Part shown: in pieces, positions 44,839 to 52,356 of the stretch
Layout: each line of letters starts with the position of its first letter
How positions within the stretch are numbered: position 1 is the stretch's first letter
Source of the DNA: Desulfobacteraceae bacterium
Lineage (GTDB): Bacteria; Desulfobacterota; Desulfobacteria; Desulfobacterales; UBA5852
NCBI GenBank assembly: GCA_014237395.1
Contig: JABZFP010000015.1
Coordinates: forward strand, 1-64,000
DNA: 64,000 nucleotides
Reading direction: 5' to 3'
The notes under the pieces: model-generated
The model's input: the letters and a program-made list of their open reading frames with translations, nothing else
Databases searched by the model: none
What the model was told of the DNA's origin: nothing
Translations under genes and position numbers: made by a program

Positions 44839-45606
44839 ATGGGCACTATCGAAACCAAATATGACATGGCAAAGGATCTAACCGTTGCAACCGCAACAGG
44901 TAAGATGACTGCGGACGACCACCGCAAGTGGATTAAGAAATATTATGACGATGCTACAGTTACGTCTCTGATATTGTGGGATGTCAGGGAGGCAGACTTT
45001 TCGGAGATATCGAACCAGGACATCTTGGACCATGTCAAAGAAACCAAGCAGCTTATCGCGGATGCTCGGAAAGGGGGAAAAACAGCCGTCGTGATCGATA
45101 AGGATATGCTTGGTTTAGGTCTGAGCAGAATGCGTGAGAGCTATTTTGAGATGGAAGAGGTGCCCGTAGCCATGCGGACATTCACCAATATAGACGAAGC
45201 CATGGAGTGGCTCGGTGTTTCAGAGAAGATGGCGACCATCATTGATATCGACAAAGACCGCAAGATTATCCAACGAACCGCAACAGGAGATCTTTTTACA
45301 GAACGATCACTCGAACTGGTTCGTGAGCTTGCCATGGCTCTTAATACACACAGAGGCTACAATGTCTTGATGGACATGCGAGAGACCGGAACAAAACCCG
45401 AGATGCTCGATTTGATGGGAATTGCATCAGCATGTGCGAAGCTCAGGTCCGATCCCCATACCAAGATCGCCTTCCTCATACCGAATACAGAGGAGCGTGT
45501 CCGGTTCGCCCAACTCTTCAAAGCTTGCATGGAAGCCCAAGGCTTCCGGTTCCGACAGTTTTTCGATCGGGACACCGCCATAGAATGGCTGTCAGAAGAA
45601 GCATAG
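44839..45606 (+). CDS. STAS/SpoIIAA-like protein, N and C modules
   Basis: A 255-residue protein with module N (1-128; MGTIETKYDMAKDLTVAT, ARKGGKTAVVIDKDMLG, AMEWLGV) and module C (130-255; IIQRTATGDLFTERSL, VLMDMRETG, IPNTEERVRF, AIEWLSEEA). Same layout as the first protein of the set. It follows the N-only copy by 37 bases. Confidence 0.7.
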   Translation: MGTIETKYDMAKDLTVATATGKMTADDHRKWIKKYYDDATVTSLILWDVREADFSEISNQDILDHVKETKQLIADARKGGKTAVVIDKDMLGLGLSRMRESYFEMEEVPVAMRTFTNIDEAMEWLGVSEKMATIIDIDKDRKIIQRTATGDLFTERSLELVRELAMALNTHRGYNVLMDMRETGTKPEMLDLMGIASACAKLRSDPHTKIAFLIPNTEERVRFAQLFKACMEAQGFRFRQFFDRDTAIEWLSEEA

Positions 45607-45735
45607 TCTGCTCGACCAGCCCCCCCCATTATCCAATTCTGATTGACAGAACCCATCTATGGCTGTAGTCGATTAGACGAACCAAAAAAGCCGGTAGTTT
45701 ACCCCTCATACAGATACAAGCCCCTTGAGGCACAC

Positions 45736-46116
45736 ATGCCACTTTGCATCAAGTTCTATAAGGACCAGGACTTTATCCAGAAAACCGAAACTGGTGAAAT
45801 TGACTGCGGTAGAGCGATTAACACCATCTATGAACTCTCAGCAGCAGCAGAGGTCTACAAGGGCTATAGCATCCTCATGGATGTGAGAGATGCCGCAAGC
45901 CAGTTGTCCTCGATGGGGGATCTGCTCACGCTCTCAACAGAGTTTGCGAAATACAAGAATGTTTTCACGAACAAAATTGCCATGCTACTCCCTGATACTC
46001 AAGAGCGGGTTGAGAGGGCAAACAGGTTCAAGGCTTGCATGGTTGTGAACGGCTTCCAGTTTGAATATTTCACGGACTACGACCGAGCCGTGGCATGGCT
46101 CTCTGAGGCATCATAA
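45736..46116 (+). CDS. STAS/SpoIIAA-like protein, C module only
   Basis: A 126-residue protein with module C only (MPLCIKFYKDQDFIQKTETG, LMDVRDAASQ, LPDTQERVERA, AVAWLSEAS). The start at 45736 has GAGG five bases upstream. The frame extends to 45643 without a ribosome site. It completes an NC, N, NC, C set. Confidence 0.7.
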   Translation: MPLCIKFYKDQDFIQKTETGEIDCGRAINTIYELSAAAEVYKGYSILMDVRDAASQLSSMGDLLTLSTEFAKYKNVFTNKIAMLLPDTQERVERANRFKACMVVNGFQFEYFTDYDRAVAWLSEAS

Positions 46117-46725
46117 TCACCCCGCCAACCTCCGACTCGTCACGAAGTGCTTCATCGTAGACCAGGACACATCGAAGATCCTCGCCACGTTAGCCAAATT
46201 GACCCCCTTAGCCAGATAACCCTTGATCTCCCCTTCCCTGCCGTCCAGCTTGGAACTGGTAGTTCCCTTCGGGCGACCGAGCAGTTTTCCCTCTGCTCTT
46301 GCACGTTTCAGACCTTCCTTGGTCCGCTCGGAAACCAAATCCCTTTCGATCTCCGCAAACAGGCTGAACATTGTCAGCATGACCTTGGTCTTCATGTCCC
46401 GCTTACCGTTAAGCTCCATTCCCTCCTTGATGGTGATTACCCTGATGCCGTCGTTGACCAAGCCATCCACCAGGATGGCGATCTGACCTACAGATCGAGC
46501 CAGACGGGACAACTCGGCAACAACGAGGGTGTCCCCTCTTCTGAGTATCTCTTTCAGTTCATCCAACTTCCGCTTTTCAGCAGACTTCCTGGTAGACGCT
46601 TTGACCTCGATCCAATCGTCAACGCCACCCTTCAGGTGATCGTTGACGTAATTCAGGATGCTCAATTTCTGCCCATCGGTATTCTGTTTGTCGGTCGAGA
46701 CTCGAATGTAGCCAACTGTTGCCAT
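46117..46725 (-). CDS. serine recombinase, resolvase/invertase family
   Basis: A 202-residue serine recombinase. The N-terminal catalytic part begins MATVGYIRVSTDKQNTDG with Ser10 as the nucleophile, and contains LVVAELSRLARSVGQIAI, IERDLVSERTKEGLKRARAEGK, and a C-terminal HTH (GVNLANVARIFDVSWSTM). GGGAGGGC precedes the start. It converges exactly with the STAS gene (adjacent stops). Repeats just upstream of it may be its site. It may act in resolving or inverting the island's DNA. Confidence 0.9.
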   Translation of the reverse strand: MATVGYIRVSTDKQNTDGQKLSILNYVNDHLKGGVDDWIEVKASTRKSAEKRKLDELKEILRRGDTLVVAELSRLARSVGQIAILVDGLVNDGIRVITIKEGMELNGKRDMKTKVMLTMFSLFAEIERDLVSERTKEGLKRARAEGKLLGRPKGTTSSKLDGREGEIKGYLAKGVNLANVARIFDVSWSTMKHFVTSRRLAG

Positions 46726-46747
46726 GAAATGCCCTCCCAGATGCCAG

Positions 46748-46856
46748 TTCACGAAGAAAACGTCGATCTGGGTTTATTCGCTAGCATATCCCACGAAAGA
46801 AGTCTAGCGAAAAGTTCGTGACGAAAGGAGGAACTTAACGGTCGATTTGTTCGTGA
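46748..46856. repeat. TTCGTGA repeats upstream of the recombinase gene
   Basis: TTCACGAA at 46748-46755 (inverse orientation), and TTCGTGA at 46815-46821 and at 46850-46856. With the nearby GTCGAT copies they may form a recombinase-binding site or an operator. There are only three short copies. Confidence 0.4.
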
Positions 46857-46880
46857 TGCAGGAACAACTGAAGGCTGGGT

Positions 46881-46899
46881 CCCTAAGTTTAACTTAGGG
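46881..46899. promoter_or_regulatory. perfect 19-base palindrome
   Basis: CCCTAAGTT-T-AACTTAGGG, 9-base arms around a single base, 36 bases before the BRO-N start codon. It is a good candidate for an operator bound by a dimeric repressor. It could also be a short hairpin in the RNA. Confidence 0.6.
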
Positions 46900-46934
46900 C
46901 GTTATGGTTTTTTACCCTGCACAATAGAGAGGGT

Positions 46935-47282
46935 ATGACCACGATCACCGACAACCAGGACGGGTCGCTCTGGCTTGTGGGTATGGAGGTGGCTTAGATT
47001 CTGGGGTACGTCAACGGGAGCCAGGACAAAAATCGACACTGTAAGCCGCTGAAATTGCTTAAAGGTACCGAATGGGTACTTCTGGGTTTGGACCCTCGCG
47101 GCGTAACGCTGATCAACGAGTCAGACTACTACCGGCTGATCCTTCGGAGCAACGCCACCTACGCCGAGGAGTTTCAGGAGTGGGTGACTGGGGAGGTGCC
47201 AAGTCAACCTCGTTGCCAGAGCAAATCGGTTACTGCCTCCTATCAATCCGCCCTGTTGACTGCTATCCACTTCTATATGTAG
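46935..47282 (+). pseudogene. BRO-N antirepressor-like gene broken by TAG
   Basis: The reading frame starts MTTITDNQDGSLWLVGMEVA, hits TAG at 46995, then continues ILGYVNGSQDKNRHCKPL and GVTLINESDYYRLILRSN to EFQEWVTGEV. This is a BRO-N (phage antirepressor) domain, in which a residue such as Lys precedes the LGY. The frame after EV loses its similarity (PSQPRCQSK), so the 3' part is also damaged. It probably derives from a prophage repressor region. Confidence 0.78.
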
Positions 47283-47365
47283 ACTTTTTGCCGGCGATCT
47301 CGTCATACTGATCAAAAGACCGCAGGGAATCCGAAAAATGAAACTATCAAAAAGGAGGAAACACA

Positions 47366-47515
47366 ATGGGTAGAACTCCAAACGATGACCGTAGCGATAG
47401 CATGAACCCAAACAATGATGCTTACTGGGACAGCATGGATAACCATGCCAATCAACTCAATCCGAACAATGAGCGATACCAAGGTGATGACGAAATAGAC
47501 GACGATAAGGAATAG
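47366..47515 (+). CDS. small acidic protein, 49 aa
   Basis: The ATG at 47366 follows a strong AAAGGAGG ribosome site. The 49-residue product is rich in Asn, Asp and Glu, with two related segments (MNPNNDAYWDSMDNHANQ and LNPNNERYQG). Family unknown; I have the impression that such NPNN peptides recur in phage-like elements. A GC hairpin with a T-poor end follows. Confidence 0.55.
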   Translation: MGRTPNDDRSDSMNPNNDAYWDSMDNHANQLNPNNERYQGDDEIDDDKE

Positions 47516-47568
47516 CAGCAACCTGATTGACTTTTGGGGCGAACCGCTATCGCAAATTTTGACCCACC

Positions 47569-47589
47569 GGGGGGGCTTTCAGCCCCCCC
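47569..47589 (+). terminator. GC hairpin downstream of the small gene
   Basis: GGGGGGGC-TTTCA-GCCCCCCC. It follows the small acidic gene by 53 bases. It has a strong stem but no clear T-run, so terminator activity is uncertain. Its loop sequence resembles that of the hairpin at 48589-48610. Confidence 0.5.
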
Positions 47590-47766
47590 CCGCCCCCCAT
47601 CCGAACACACGATACCATCCCACCACATAGTATCTCACACACGAACTTTTCTAATTTCCCCCGAAAGTTGTGTTCCCCCGGCAACTACTCCCCAGATATT
47701 CCATCTCGGCGCATCGTTCTTATGTTGATCGATAGTACCGGATCAAAACATCAGGAGGCACTATCG

Positions 47767-48435
47767 ATGTGCGGACGATTCGTAGGCTATCGAGATCTCG
47801 AAGCGCTGAAAGCGCACTTTCCAATCGACCGGGTCGACGCCACCCTAACCCCGAACTACAACGTGGCTCCGACCCAGATGATCCCCGCCATTGTCAGACA
47901 GGATGACGAGAACGTCCTGCGGACGTTCCGCTGGGGGCTGGTGCCCTTCTGGGCTGACGACCCCTCTATCGGGAACAGGATGATCAATGCCAGATCAGAG
48001 ACCGTGGACTCAAAGCCCTCTTTCAGGAATGCCTTCAAAAAGCGTCGGTGTCTAATACCGGCAGATGGATTTTATGAATGGAAGGGTACGAAGGGCAACA
48101 AGCAGCCGGTATTCATAACGCTACCTGACGAGAAGCCGTTTGGCTTTGCGGGACTCTGGGAGATCTGGGACGATAAGGGCAAAGCAGAGGAGCCGCTTTA
48201 TACGTGCACGATCCTGACGACGGATGCCAGCGATTCAATCAAGGACATCCATGACCGGATGCCGGTGATCTTAACGCCGGATGCTTTCAAGGACTGGATG
48301 GACGAGAGCACCTCCGATGGTGCTCTCAAGGAAATCATCAGCACCCATACCCAGAAGGATCTGGTGTTCCGTCCGGTGTCCAAAGCCGTGAACTTCGTCC
48401 AGAACAACTCACCGGATCTCATCAAGGAAGCGTAG
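47767..48435 (+). CDS. yedK: SOS response-associated peptidase (HMCES/YedK)
   Basis: A 222-residue SRAP-domain protein. It starts MCGRFVGYRD, in which Cys2, after Met removal, crosslinks to abasic sites in single-stranded DNA. NVAPTQMIPAI, NARSETVDSKPSF, CLIPADGFYEWKG and HDRMPVIL are the family's other conserved segments, including the Glu and His of the active site. Protection of abasic sites is its known role. CAGGAGG precedes the ATG. Its location in a mobile island is common. Confidence 0.94.
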   Translation: MCGRFVGYRDLEALKAHFPIDRVDATLTPNYNVAPTQMIPAIVRQDDENVLRTFRWGLVPFWADDPSIGNRMINARSETVDSKPSFRNAFKKRRCLIPADGFYEWKGTKGNKQPVFITLPDEKPFGFAGLWEIWDDKGKAEEPLYTCTILTTDASDSIKDIHDRMPVILTPDAFKDWMDESTSDGALKEIISTHTQKDLVFRPVSKAVNFVQNNSPDLIKEA

Positions 48436-49264
48436 CCTCAGAAATATTAGACCACCGGGGGGGGTAGGTGGCACCGGGAGTACCAACCCTCTGGCGATAT
48501 GGGACTCCTACCTCATACCTGTTCCGCACACGGATTTTTCAGTTTATTCTTGGGAAGCGTGTGCGGAGATGGGAACAGAATGAAAAAAGGCGGGGCTTTT
48601 CAGCCCCGCCAAGAGGTATGAGAGGATTCAGGCTACCAACACTTTGGGGGTGAAGGTATCTCTCTTTAGTAAAACTAAGAACTGTTTCCAGAAGCGCAAG
48701 CTTCTCGACCCAAAAAGTGAACAAAAGATCTGGGCAGCCCACAGTGGTTTATAAGTGCAACTGAACGAAAAAAGCGGGACCATCCGGTCCCGCCCCTTCC
48801 GAGATTGTATCAAACTATCTTCCCAGCCCACCGCCTGTCCGTAGGCTCAAGATATCAAGTTAGGTGGGGCAAGACCCGGCTTGTCTTGCCCCGGAGGCTA
48901 ATGAGGAAAAGGGAATCGGTAAAAGGCAATCAAGGAGCCGGGTAGCTTAAATTTATTTCGGTGAGGTTGTCAGGCTACACTATATGGTTACGACTCACTG
49001 ATTGCCACCGGATATAGCAGCAATCCTTGTGCCAGGATTTTGGTGCCGGATTTTCTGCATAATAACAGATGGAAAGAGGTTTGAGGTGTAAATGACCGTT
49101 ATTCGCTTGACGGTATTTGTCAGGTGAAATGACGGGATATGTCATGTCGGTATTCAAAAGGCGGGGGCTGAGCGCCCCCGCCAGATGAGGTGGGTTGCGG
49201 GCACCGCCATCACTGGCAGCACCCGTCATGATGCTAAGACCTTCTTCAGTATACGCAAGATGAT
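48436..49264. other. intergenic region rich in GC hairpins
   Basis: About 830 bases with no credible gene. It includes GC stem-loops (listed separately) with little sequence between them. A frame around 48584-48754 reads plausibly for about 30 residues but has no start codon with a ribosome site. A minus-strand frame (48975-49379) overlaps the next gene and looks like noise. Confidence 0.55.
48589..49182. repeat. four GC-rich perfect hairpins
   Basis: GGCGGGGC-TTTTCA-GCCCCGCC at 48589-48610; GCGGGACC-ATCC-GGTCCCGC at 48774-48793; GGGGCAAGAC-CCGGCTT-GTCTTGCCCC at 48866-48892; GGCGGGGGC-TGAGC-GCCCCCGCC at 49160-49182. Each is a perfect stem of 8-10 bases, with different sequences. They may be terminators, RNA-processing sites or structured RNAs. 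Confidence 0.75.
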
Positions 49265-49645
49265 TTACTCGCAGTGCCAGACCCAGACATTCCCCTGCCA
49301 GAACTGCCCCTTCAGCCAACCCACTTGAGTATCCACGACAAACGGTCTTTTTCGCATCTCGGGCTTGGCACAGCACCACATTTCACTATCAACCGTATCC
49401 AACGTGGTGAAGTCCTTTAACTTCTTCATGCCGCACTGGTGAAGGACCATGAGGACGTCTCCGATGTCCGAACCCATGTCACAGTAAACCGCTATGCGGT
49501 CGTTATGCTGGGCATTAAAGTGGTGAACAAACGCCTTAAGTCCTCCCGGATATTTTTCTTGCAAGGATTGGTTGCGAACGATGATCGTGCAGAACACGCA
49601 TCGTAATCTCGGGAACGAGGTGTAAGTGACGTGCAAATTAGTCAT
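49265..49645 (-). CDS. hypothetical protein, 126 aa
   Basis: A 126-residue protein with Cys and His residues (CVFCTIIV, WCCAKPEMRK, end HCE). AAGGGACATCCC precedes the ATG, a modest ribosome site. I do not recognise a family. It may bind metal. It is the last gene of the minus-strand block. Confidence 0.45.
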   Translation of the reverse strand: MTNLHVTYTSFPRLRCVFCTIIVRNQSLQEKYPGGLKAFVHHFNAQHNDRIAVYCDMGSDIGDVLMVLHQCGMKKLKDFTTLDTVDSEMWCCAKPEMRKRPFVVDTQVGWLKGQFWQGNVWVWHCE

Positions 49646-50014
49646 TGGGATGTCCCTTCCCCAGAAGCAGAAAGCCCCGTCGCCGAAGGCGAACGGGGTC
49701 GCTCTGGCGCTTTAGCATAGTTGTTTAACGTGGGTGCAAGCTGCCGAATCAAATCATCCCACGGCTCTTAAAACTAAAAAACCTCCCAAACGGGAGGTCC
49801 ACGACTGTTGATCTGTCTCATGGTTCCCCTTTACGGGCTGGCTGTAGCACCGTGCCTTCATCGGTCGGTTGCTGGGCGATCACAGGACCAGGATCCTCAC
49901 GCCACTCTTCATGATATGTTCAGGTACTGATTAGCCTAACGGCACGAGGATGTCAATCCGAGTGCCGGGAGCTTTGAGGGTCCTTAGTGAAAGAGAAGCA
50001 TATTTGGCTCCTAA
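49646..50014. other. intergenic stretch with terminator
   Basis: About 370 bases. It contains a hairpin around 49674-49697 (CCCCGTCGCC-GAA-GGCG-AACGGGG) and the terminator at 49781-49798. A possible short frame on the minus strand (near 49833-49925) lacks a start codon. No other gene was seen. Confidence 0.5.
49781..49798 (-). terminator. rho-independent terminator
   Basis: ACCTCCC-AAAC-GGGAGGT with a T-run on the minus strand just after it. It likely ends the transcript of the zinc-finger gene at 50015. Confidence 0.75.
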
Positions 50015-50347
50015 CTATCGAATGGTTTCGACGAAACAATCGCCATTTCTATCACAGTGTTTGCACTTTAATCTTTCGATATCCCTGTCTTTAAGAGGCA
50101 ATCGAACTCCAAAATCCCTGCTCATCAAGCTCAAGTCCTCGTTTGACAATATTTTCTCGTGCCCACAATGTCTGCAGACGATTTTATATTTCCCCTCGGG
50201 TTTGGAATGCAGATGCTTGTATTTCATCGAACTGCATGTACATATTTGAGTTCCAGTGCCGTGACAGTGTGTGCATAAACTCCCATCACCAAAGCAGTAA
50301 TTACACTTAACAACTCCGGTACCATTGCAATGAATACATGAGTCCAT
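50015..50347 (-). CDS. Cys-rich DnaJ-zinc-finger-like protein
   Basis: A 110-residue protein. Its N-terminal half has repeated C-x2-C pairs (CIHCNGTGVVKCNYC, CTHCHGTGTQICTC) as in the DnaJ zinc-finger domain, and a C-terminal pair (CRHCG and CKHCD). It is a stand-alone metal-binding protein without a J domain. Its role in the island is unknown. A terminator lies downstream. Confidence 0.72.
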   Translation of the reverse strand: MDSCIHCNGTGVVKCNYCFGDGSLCTHCHGTGTQICTCSSMKYKHLHSKPEGKYKIVCRHCGHEKILSNEDLSLMSRDFGVRLPLKDRDIERLKCKHCDRNGDCFVETIR

Positions 50348-50386
50348 CCTCTTCCCCTTGCATTCCTGAATCTATTCCGTCAATGG

Positions 50387-50878
50387 TTATTTCCGCCTAC
50401 TCTCCCGCCGCCATTCCCATGGCGGCGTAGGATCCTTATCAGCCCATAGACCAACACCAGCTCTCCGAGCTTCCTCCTGAGCATCGGCATAATCCTGCCT
50501 ATCCGAGTACCTCCGGTAATGCCATGCGAACCCAGCCTTCAAGATCGCAAGGTTCAGCTCAGTGCCATCCTCAAGATACACCGTAGCCACTGTCCGACCG
50601 TACCGATCGATATCCACTTCCCGGTACTGGACGGTCGTACCAAAGCACTGATTCGATGTGAACTGCTTGGCTCTCTTCCCGAAGGCTTGCCCGCCTTCGG
50701 GGCAATCGATACCGTGCAGCCTGATCTTGACCTGTTTGTTGCCAGGGGCAAGGACCTTGATTGAATCCCCATCTGTTACGCCGACGACACGGGCTGTTAT
50801 CAGATCATCGGATAGGGCTGTTGTGGCAAGGATCAGAGAGATCAGAATGATGAGAACTGGGATGAAAGACCGTCGCAT
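50387..50878 (-). CDS. secreted thermonuclease-family nuclease
   Basis: A 163-residue staphylococcal nuclease (TNase)-like protein with a signal peptide (end TALSDD). VVGVTDGDSIKV and KIRLHGIDCPE hold the catalytic Arg and Asp region. VDIDRYGRTVATVY and FAWHYRRYSDRQDYADAQEEAR follow. It is predicted to cleave nucleic acid outside the cytoplasm. The start at 50878 is set by a GGAAGG ribosome site. The frame extends to 50902. Confidence 0.85.
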   Translation of the reverse strand: MRRSFIPVLIILISLILATTALSDDLITARVVGVTDGDSIKVLAPGNKQVKIRLHGIDCPEGGQAFGKRAKQFTSNQCFGTTVQYREVDIDRYGRTVATVYLEDGTELNLAILKAGFAWHYRRYSDRQDYADAQEEARRAGVGLWADKDPTPPWEWRRESRRK

Positions 50879-50954
50879 ATAACCTTCCAGAAAGGGCTTC
50901 AAAAATGCCCCTTAGAGGCTCCCAGAGCCTCCATATCGGCACTTCTACACCTCC

Positions 50955-51755
50955 TCATATCGTCCGCAGCTTGTGGCTTTTCTCAAGCTCCAGAGCCAAT
51001 CTGGCAATTATGATAGCCGAGGCTTCATCCTCGTGCAAGATCTTCTTCCGAGCCTCTTTGGAACAGGACCACATAAGTTCCTCGTTACCGGACCACAGTC
51101 CGAAGGAATTTCTGATGTAGTTGCCAAGGCTAACATTCAATTCCTCAATCTCGTCGGCGCTCATGTTCGCAATCGTAACCTTATCCTTCAGCGGGAGCAC
51201 CTTGATGAGGTGCTCCACTGCCTCCTTGACCGTCTTGGGCAAAGGCTTCCTGCCCCTCGCAGGTTCCACCTGCTCGGGGTATTCCTCCTTACCCAGCATC
51301 AGAAAGCTGAACAGGGAATCAAAGGTTGCCTGATAGATTCTGGCATCCTCCTTCTCTTTCGAGCCTGCCACAAACAGGCTCTCCGGTGAGTGCTTATCTG
51401 CCCAAATGGCGATATGGAAAGCCGCCTGCAACGGATCTGACTCATCGAAATCGACGTGATACGTGGGGTGCCCATGTGAGACGGCGTAGTCATCGATAAA
51501 CCACAGGTCTCTGCTAAGCTCACCGTGGGTGAATATCAGCGTTGCGTCAGCGATGTGCAAGTTAGCCTCATCCTTGGAGCGGCTGCTACGGAACTCCTTT
51601 TCCATCAGCTTGTAGCGTCGGGTCGCTCTGAATGCATCAAGCATGGAGCTTTCCATGGCGTAACCGCCATAGGGAATTTTCAGCCTTATGGCTACGTCCA
51701 GAGCAGCGGATTCGGCGCCAGGAATACCTGATGAGATTATCTTGGTGATGGTCAT
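50955..51755 (-). CDS. SLOG/molybdenum-carrier-like protein with DUF6794-like C-terminus
   Basis: The N-terminal ~150 residues resemble the putative molybdenum-carrier family, a Rossmann fold related to the SLOG superfamily (IISSGIPGAESAALDVAI, HGELSRDLWFID). SLOG domains bind nucleotide-like ligands in some defence systems. Residues 160-266 contain LPKTVKEAVEHLIKVLP and IRNSFGLWSGNEELMWSC, as in DUF6794. The fusion of the two is unusual to me. It precedes a zinc-ribbon gene on the same strand, with 3 bases between. Function unknown. Confidence 0.62.
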   Translation of the reverse strand: MTITKIISSGIPGAESAALDVAIRLKIPYGGYAMESSMLDAFRATRRYKLMEKEFRSSRSKDEANLHIADATLIFTHGELSRDLWFIDDYAVSHGHPTYHVDFDESDPLQAAFHIAIWADKHSPESLFVAGSKEKEDARIYQATFDSLFSFLMLGKEEYPEQVEPARGRKPLPKTVKEAVEHLIKVLPLKDKVTIANMSADEIEELNVSLGNYIRNSFGLWSGNEELMWSCSKEARKKILHEDEASAIIIARLALELEKSHKLRTI

Positions 51756-51758
51756 GGT

Positions 51759-52112
51759 CTACCTAAACATCGCTCCAAACAAACCGCCGAAAATACCCGT
51801 CACAATGGATCCAATGATGAACAAGATTATCATTGCCGGTATTGATGCGATCGCCCACTTAACCATTAGCACAACCATGGAGCCAAACGGCATCTTGATA
51901 TCAGAAATGGAAACGCTGGAACCCCCGCTGGTATTCTGTTCAATAGCGCAGATCCTCTCGTTCAAGGTGTCAAGTTTATCGAACAGCTTGTTAACTACCG
52001 CATTCATGGCGGCACCTTTGCTGGGTTGAGCTGGCTTTAGCGAGGTGCCGCAGCTTTCACATTTGAGAGCGGTGTTCGGGTTCTTGGTTTTGCACTGTGG
52101 GCATTGAATCAT
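51759..52112 (-). CDS. zinc-ribbon membrane protein
   Basis: A 117-residue protein. An N-terminal zinc ribbon (CPQCKTKNPNTALKCESC) is joined by a helical segment to a hydrophobic C-terminal part that probably spans the membrane (IPAMIILFIIGSIVTGIFGG). It sits beside the SLOG-like gene and may be its membrane partner. The link is inferred from proximity. Confidence 0.68.
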   Translation of the reverse strand: MIQCPQCKTKNPNTALKCESCGTSLKPAQPSKGAAMNAVVNKLFDKLDTLNERICAIEQNTSGGSSVSISDIKMPFGSMVVLMVKWAIASIPAMIILFIIGSIVTGIFGGLFGAMFR

Positions 52113-52151
52113 CAGTCAGCTGTCCTTTCCTCTGTCGGTTTCAGTATCGGG

Positions 52152-52331
52152 TCATTGCCCCTTCTTTTTTAGCATATCGCTCTGGACCTGCTTGATCTTA
52201 CCGTACAGTTCCTCCTTTGTCAGGATTCCCTTATCGATAAGCAGCAGTACCAGAGCCTCGAAATAGATCTCGTTAGCCATGAGCAGCTCTTTAAAACTGA
52301 CCAGTTCGTCATTGCTGAGTTCCGTTGCCAT
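52152..52331 (-). CDS. small protein, 59 aa
   Basis: A 59-residue product, MATELSNDELVSFKELLMAN to MLKKKGQ, acidic and probably helical. AGAGGGACATAAC precedes its start. The segment KGILTKEELYGKIK resembles a short HTH or SHOCT-like helix pair. It is a compact gene between the DUF4268 and zinc-ribbon genes and may be part of their operon. Confidence 0.55.
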   Translation of the reverse strand: MATELSNDELVSFKELLMANEIYFEALVLLLIDKGILTKEELYGKIKQVQSDMLKKKGQ

Positions 52332-52356
52332 TGTTATGTCCCTCTGCCTTTACCTT

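Noticed and set aside
46147..46821. Plus-strand frame opposite the serine recombinase
   Set aside because: It is the shadow of the recombinase gene, which has clear motifs on the minus strand.
46935..47282. TAG read as pyrrolysine in the BRO-N gene
   Set aside because: The island gives no sign of pyrrolysine machinery, the MttB-family gene here has no in-frame TAG, and the gene is also damaged at its 3' end.
47312..47521. 69-codon hydrophobic frame on the minus strand
   Set aside because: It is the antisense of the small acidic gene at 47366, which has a strong ribosome site.
48644..48754. Possible 34- to 36-codon frame starting TTG or GTG
   Set aside because: The amino acid pattern is plausible but there is no ribosome site and the start is unusual.
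48975..49379. 134-codon minus-strand frame
   Set aside because: It overlaps the 126-residue gene at 49265 and covers a hairpin, and its amino acid pattern is poor.
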